Shown here one piece after another: positions 43,094 to 46,040 of a DNA stretch of 46,040 nt. The DNA is from Actinomycetota bacterium (GTDB lineage Bacteria; Actinomycetota; Actinomycetes; S36-B12; GCA-2699445). Where the stretch lies: the NCBI GenBank assembly GCA_029978705.1, contig JAPOIY010000021.1, positions 1 through 46,040 on the forward strand, given 5' to 3'. Every line of letters begins with the position of its first letter. Within the stretch, counting starts at the first letter, position 1. The notes beneath the pieces are model-generated. The model saw only the letters and a program-made list of their open reading frames with translations, was not told where the DNA came from and ran no database searches. The position numbers and the translations under genes were made by a program.

Positions 43094-43585
43094 ATGCGCC
43101 TTCCGCTCGCCGCCGTATCCACTGTTGTGCTCCTCGTACCGGGAGTGGCCCTCGCCGGGCCCACGAACCTCATCAAGGTCGACAAGAGCATCAACGCCAT
43201 CAAGGTCGGCAACAGCGAGAAGAAGGTCATCCAGAAGATGGGGACCGATCCGCTGCGGGTGCGCACCGGCGTCAACCAGTTCGGCGAGTACCGCGTCCTG
43301 TTCTTTGCGGACAGGTTCACCGTCACCGTCGTGAAGGGCGGGGTCGGCGTCACCAACATGGAGACGACGTCGCCTGCGCAGCGGACCAGCATCGACATCG
43401 GGGTGGGGTCGAGCAAGAAGCAGGTCCGCTCGGCGTACTCGGTCGTGTGCGAGCCCGTCCCGTCGCAGCCGGGGCGACAGTCCTGCGCCACCAATCCCGA
43501 CCCGAAGCCCGGCCAGGTCGCCACGCTCTTCCGGCTGAAGAACAAGGTCGTCACCCAGGTCGGCATCGGGACGGTCTTGGACTGA
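43094..43585 (+). CDS. Small secreted protein, tandem paralogue B (BamE-like repeats)
   Basis: 163 residues with a signal peptide (RLPLAAVSTVVLLVPGVALA). The mature part parallels paralogue A: NLIKVDKSINAIKVGNSEKK, IGVGSSKKQVRSAYSVVCE and a second Cys (QSCATN). It lies 85 nt after gene A with a hairpin terminator between them, so it probably has its own promoter. Paralogue A has N-I-P-Y where this has Q-F-G-E-Y-R in the central strand, so the sequences have diverged considerably. The role is unknown. Confidence 0.85.
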   Translation: MRLPLAAVSTVVLLVPGVALAGPTNLIKVDKSINAIKVGNSEKKVIQKMGTDPLRVRTGVNQFGEYRVLFFADRFTVTVVKGGVGVTNMETTSPAQRTSIDIGVGSSKKQVRSAYSVVCEPVPSQPGRQSCATNPDPKPGQVATLFRLKNKVVTQVGIGTVLD

Positions 43586-43658
43586 GACCCGGGGGGCGCG
43601 GCCCGCCCGGGGGCACCTGGGGTCGTGCAGCGCCGGTGGCCGTGCGAGGCTCGATGAC

Positions 43659-44006
43659 GTGCTGTTCGTCCCGCGCAAGGAGTTCGAGGATCTCGTCGCG
43701 CGCGCCCTCGATGAGATCCCCCAGGAGTTGGCCGACCTTGTCGACAACGTGGTGTTCCGGGTAGCGGACTGGCCACCGCCCGGCCAGAACCTGCTGGGGC
43801 TGTACCAGGGCGTGCCGCTGACTCAGCGCACGACGAACTACGCCGGTGTCCTGCCGGACACCATCTGGGTCTACCGGATCCCGATCCTGCACATGTGCGA
43901 CACGTTGGAGGATGTGGTCGAGCAGGTGCACATCACCGTGGTCCACGAGATCGCGCACCACTTCGGCATCGACGACGACCACCTGCACGAACTGGGCTAC
44001 GGCTGA
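43659..44006 (+). CDS. Small zincin-like metallopeptidase-family protein
   Basis: 115 residues starting with GTG at 43659. The zinc site VVHEIAHHFGIDDDHLHELGY contains HExxH (His96, Glu97, His100) followed by Asp106/Asp107, as in the small actinobacterial metallopeptidase/DUF1025 family. The N-terminal helix (FEDLVARALDEIPQELADLVDNV) is also typical. Whether the family really cleaves peptides is not established. GAGG lies 9 nt upstream. The last 10 nt overlap the end of the convergent sua5 gene. Confidence 0.9.
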   Translation: MLFVPRKEFEDLVARALDEIPQELADLVDNVVFRVADWPPPGQNLLGLYQGVPLTQRTTNYAGVLPDTIWVYRIPILHMCDTLEDVVEQVHITVVHEIAHHFGIDDDHLHELGYG

Positions 44007-44944
44007 GTGGGCCGCTGCGCGGCGGCGCGGTGCAGCCGGTCGCGGACGGCGACCGCCTCCCCTTCATCCCCGGTGGGCGGAACCGCGTAGACCGCGGCGA
44101 GGGCCAAGGCGTCTGCCTCGCGCAGCGCCCCATACACGCCCCTGGCGTAGTCGACGGTCGTGGCGGGGGCGATGAGTCGGACGACCCCGGGTGGCGTCGG
44201 AACACCCACCATCGCGATCAGACCATCGCCGGGCGCGGGATCACCGGAGAGGTGGACCTGCGCGCGAGGGGCGTAGTGCGAGGCCAGCGACCCGGACACC
44301 CTTGGGGCGTCGCTCGGGGCGATGGCGGCCACGGGGACCCCGCTGAGCCTCTCGATGTCGGCGGCGGAGTAGGCGCCGGGGCGCAGGACGACGGGCTGGG
44401 TTCCGAGAGCGGACACGATGGTGGACTCCACCCCCACGCGGCAGGGGCCGCCGTCGAGGATGACGTCCCGCGGCTCCAGCAGGTCGCCCAGGTCGCGGCG
44501 GACGTGCTCGGCGCTGGTCGGCGAGACCTGCCCGAACCGGTTGGCGGAGGGGGCGGCCACAGCATCGCCGAACCCGCGCAGGACTGCCAGCGCCAGCGGA
44601 TGGTCCGGCACCCGGACGGCGACGGTGTTCTGACCACCGGTCACCCAGTCCCCCACAGCTGGCGACCTCGGTAGCACGACGGTCAGCGGGCCCGGCCACG
44701 CACGGGCCACGAGCGCGTGCGCCCAGTCGGGGATGCCGACCGCCCACCGGTCGAGCGCAGTGGCCGAGGCGATGTGCAGGATCAGCGGATGGTCGGCCGG
44801 ACGCCCCTTGACCGAGTAGATGCGCGCCACGGCACGGGGGTTGCCCGCATCCGCGGCGAGGCCGTAGACGGTCTCGGTGGGCAGCGCGACCAGGGCGCCG
44901 GACCGTAACGCGGTGACCGCGGCGGTCTGCGCGTCGCTGTTCAT
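43997..44944 (-). CDS. sua5: L-threonylcarbamoyladenylate synthase (Sua5/YrdC)
   Basis: 315 residues: YrdC domain (about 1-190) with the LPTETVYGLAADAGN, VKGRPADHPLILH, PGPLTVVLP and APSANRFGQVSPT motifs, then the Sua5-type C-terminal domain (about 215-310) beginning APRVSGSLASHYAP, which distinguishes it from the short TsaC form. It makes threonylcarbamoyl-AMP for t6A37 modification of ANN-decoding tRNAs. The start ATG is at 44944. Upstream the frame continues to 45085 but would enter the tRNA-Glu gene. Location beside tRNA genes is fitting but probably coincidental. Confidence 0.95.
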   Translation of the reverse strand: MNSDAQTAAVTALRSGALVALPTETVYGLAADAGNPRAVARIYSVKGRPADHPLILHIASATALDRWAVGIPDWAHALVARAWPGPLTVVLPRSPAVGDWVTGGQNTVAVRVPDHPLALAVLRGFGDAVAAPSANRFGQVSPTSAEHVRRDLGDLLEPRDVILDGGPCRVGVESTIVSALGTQPVVLRPGAYSAADIERLSGVPVAAIAPSDAPRVSGSLASHYAPRAQVHLSGDPAPGDGLIAMVGVPTPPGVVRLIAPATTVDYARGVYGALREADALALAAVYAVPPTGDEGEAVAVRDRLHRAAAQRPTQP

Positions 44945-45077
44945 GCGCCCATTATCGCCGGGCGCAATCGAGGGCAGCCGGCGCGGACGACGGGGACCCC
45001 GGGGTTGGAGTCCGGCCCCCGTGTCACCTATGCTGAAGCGGCACTCAACGGCTTTCGGTCGGTGAGGGCCGAGTCCG

Positions 45078-45150
45078 GCCCCCATCGTCTAGCGGCCTAG
45101 GACGCTGCCCTTTCAAGGCGGTAGCACGGGTTCGAATCCCGTTGGGGGTA
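45078..45150 (+). tRNA. tRNA-Glu (anticodon UUC)
   Basis: Acceptor GCCCCCA/TGGGGGT, anticodon stem CTGCC/GGCGG around CTTTCAA (anticodon TTC), T-arm ACGGG TTCGAAT CCCGT and discriminator A all fit. CCA is not encoded. Confidence 0.95.
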
Positions 45151-45154
45151 CTGA

Positions 45155-45228
45155 GGCCCTGTAGCGCAGTTGGTTAGCGCGCCGCCCTGTCAAGGCGGAG
45201 GTCGCCGGTTCAAGTCCGGTCAGGGTCG
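45155..45228 (+). tRNA. tRNA-Asp (anticodon GUC)
   Basis: Acceptor GGCCCTG/CAGGGTC, D-stem GCGC/GCGC, anticodon stem CCGCC/GGCGG around CTGTCAA (anticodon GTC), T-stem GCCGG/CCGGT and discriminator G. It lies 4 nt after tRNA-Glu, so the two are cotranscribed. CCA is not encoded. Confidence 0.95.
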
Positions 45229-45254
45229 CTCGGTCCGGCACCAGCCGGCACCTC

Positions 45255-45331
45255 GGCCAGGTAGCTCAGTTGGTACGAGCGTCCGACTGAAAATCGGAAG
45301 GTCGGCGGTTCGACCCCGCCCCTGGCCACCA
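45255..45331 (+). tRNA. tRNA-Phe (anticodon GAA)
   Basis: Acceptor GGCCAGG/CCTGGCC, D-stem GCTC/GAGC, anticodon stem TCCGA/TCGGA around CTGAAAA (anticodon GAA), T-arm GGCGG TTCGACC CCGCC, discriminator A. The 3' CCA is encoded in the DNA, unlike in the other three tRNAs of the window. Confidence 0.95.
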
Positions 45332-46040
45332 GATCTGAGCGTGAAATCGGCGAATCTCGTCTCTCCGCCGCCCGGTATCCGCAGTTCTTGTCACGTATTT
45401 GTCACAGCGCTTCTCTAAGGGCCTCGGACAGAGACTCCCCTGCGGCTTTCAATCCTTCATCCATCGCGACCGAGTAGTTGCGACGCATGACAGCCTCGTC
45501 GTGGCCGTGCCACGCGGCGACGTGATGGTCGGGAACACCCATGTCCCGCATCAACGTGACCGAGGACCGACGCGCAGCACGCAGATCCAGGTAGCGGATG
45601 CGGTGATCCTTCAGGACCTCCCGCCAGAGGTCCGAGAAGCGCTCAGGGCGGAGCGGCTGACCGAACTCATCCACCACGAGGAATCCATCCCGGACTTGAG
45701 CCAGCCCGTAGGTCTCTTGCTGCTCTGCACGGGTGCGCTTCAGGACCGCGAGCAGGTCGGAATCGAGCGGAAGGGTGCGTCGTCCCCGTTGAGTCTTTGG
45801 CTCGCCGATCACGCTGCGACTTCCGGCCACATCCACCCGGGATCGCGTGACGGTCAGGGTCGCCGCCGTGAAGTCGATGTCCGACCAACGCAGTCCCAAG
45901 ACCTCCGAACGCCTGAGTCCATTCTGCGTGAGCCGGAATCCAGCCTCGAGCCGATTGCCCACGATTGCCTTTCGCACTTTAAGCATCTCAGCCGCGGTGA
46001 ATGCAGCGGGCTTCGCAGATGGCTGGCCTGCGTGCTTCAC
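45328..46040. mobile_element. Left edge of an element integrated at tRNA-Phe (body outside window)
   Basis: A tyrosine recombinase gene points toward tRNA-Phe, with its stop 71 nt beyond the tRNA end. This is the classic layout of an element inserted at a tRNA 3' end. The other border and the cargo are not in view, so element type (ICE, phage, AICE) cannot be decided. Confidence 0.6.
45402..46040 (-). CDS. Tyrosine recombinase/integrase, catalytic part (cut by window end)
   Basis: The 212 visible residues are the C-terminal catalytic domain of a phage-type integrase, and the N-terminal DNA-binding part lies beyond 46040. The GTG at 46040 is only the edge codon, not a proven start. Landmarks are box I LTQNGLRRSEVLGLRW (Arg), the beta-strand PKTQRGRRTLPL, DLRAARRSSVTLMRDMGV, then AWHGHDEAVMRRNYSVA carrying the catalytic Tyr. 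Compared with the usual HDLRHT block, the His before DLR is Leu (YLDLR), while Arg is retained. It points toward the tRNA cluster and most likely integrated the element at tRNA-Phe. Confidence 0.9.
   Translation of the reverse strand: MKHAGQPSAKPAAFTAAEMLKVRKAIVGNRLEAGFRLTQNGLRRSEVLGLRWSDIDFTAATLTVTRSRVDVAGSRSVIGEPKTQRGRRTLPLDSDLLAVLKRTRAEQQETYGLAQVRDGFLVVDEFGQPLRPERFSDLWREVLKDHRIRYLDLRAARRSSVTLMRDMGVPDHHVAAWHGHDEAVMRRNYSVAMDEGLKAAGESLSEALREAL

Overview
The window is high-GC DNA with many GTG starts, many 4-nt start/stop overlaps and secreted proteins with Pro-Thr linkers. Together with its gene families (FUSC, tandem DUF202 genes, a pirin/GH2 pair, a Lys/Ala-rich tail on a saccharopine-dehydrogenase-like protein, a tRNA-Glu/Asp/Phe cluster beside Sua5) this points to a free-living actinomycete-type bacterium (Actinomycetota). 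I cannot resolve the order. The presence of cytochrome bd, acyl-CoA catabolism and glycerol uptake suggests an aerobic or microaerobic heterotroph.

Region 1 (1-11.4 kb) is rich in secreted proteins. It holds a window-truncated IPT/TIG-domain protein, a cation:proton antiporter, and two divergently transcribed paralogues that each carry seven delta-60 repeats (probably a seven-bladed propeller), an Fn3-like domain and a Pro-Thr linker. A protein with two CHRT-type repeats plus TSP3-like calcium repeats and an orphan secreted protein follow. Three of these proteins end in the same roughly 100-residue four-cysteine domain, with an invariant C-x35-C-x6-COOH ending, that I cannot assign to a known family. 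Inside this region a tRNA-Lys(UUU) gene is followed by a ~2 kb insert closed by a perfect 37-bp copy of the tRNA 3' end. This is an attL/attR-like island whose only recognisable gene is a choloylglycine hydrolase/penicillin V acylase-type enzyme.

Region 2 (11.5-33.7 kb) is mainly metabolic and envelope genes: a zinc alcohol dehydrogenase, a SLAC1/TehA-type transporter, a secreted metallophosphoesterase, the glpF-glpK operon, a pirin-lacZ pair, a coiled-coil cell-wall hydrolase-like protein with a good Crp-type operator upstream, an MDR oxidoreductase, two DUF202 membrane proteins, a large secreted Fn3-like protein, an acyl-CoA dehydrogenase/APH-like kinase pair resembling LvaC/LvaA and the halves of ACAD10/11, a beta-helix protein, a channel-like membrane protein and a FUSC protein.

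Region 3 (33.8-46.0 kb) holds cydAB, a two-gene ABC exporter, a pterin dehydratase coupled to the Lys-tailed saccharopine-dehydrogenase-like protein, a SulP transporter, two tandem small secreted paralogues, a zincin-like peptidase and Sua5. It ends with tRNA-Glu, tRNA-Asp and tRNA-Phe, next to a tyrosine recombinase cut by the window end. The recombinase marks a second integrated element whose body lies outside the window.

The best candidates for something undescribed are the shared C-terminal four-cysteine domain and the minimal tRNA-Lys island with its N-terminal-nucleophile amidase.
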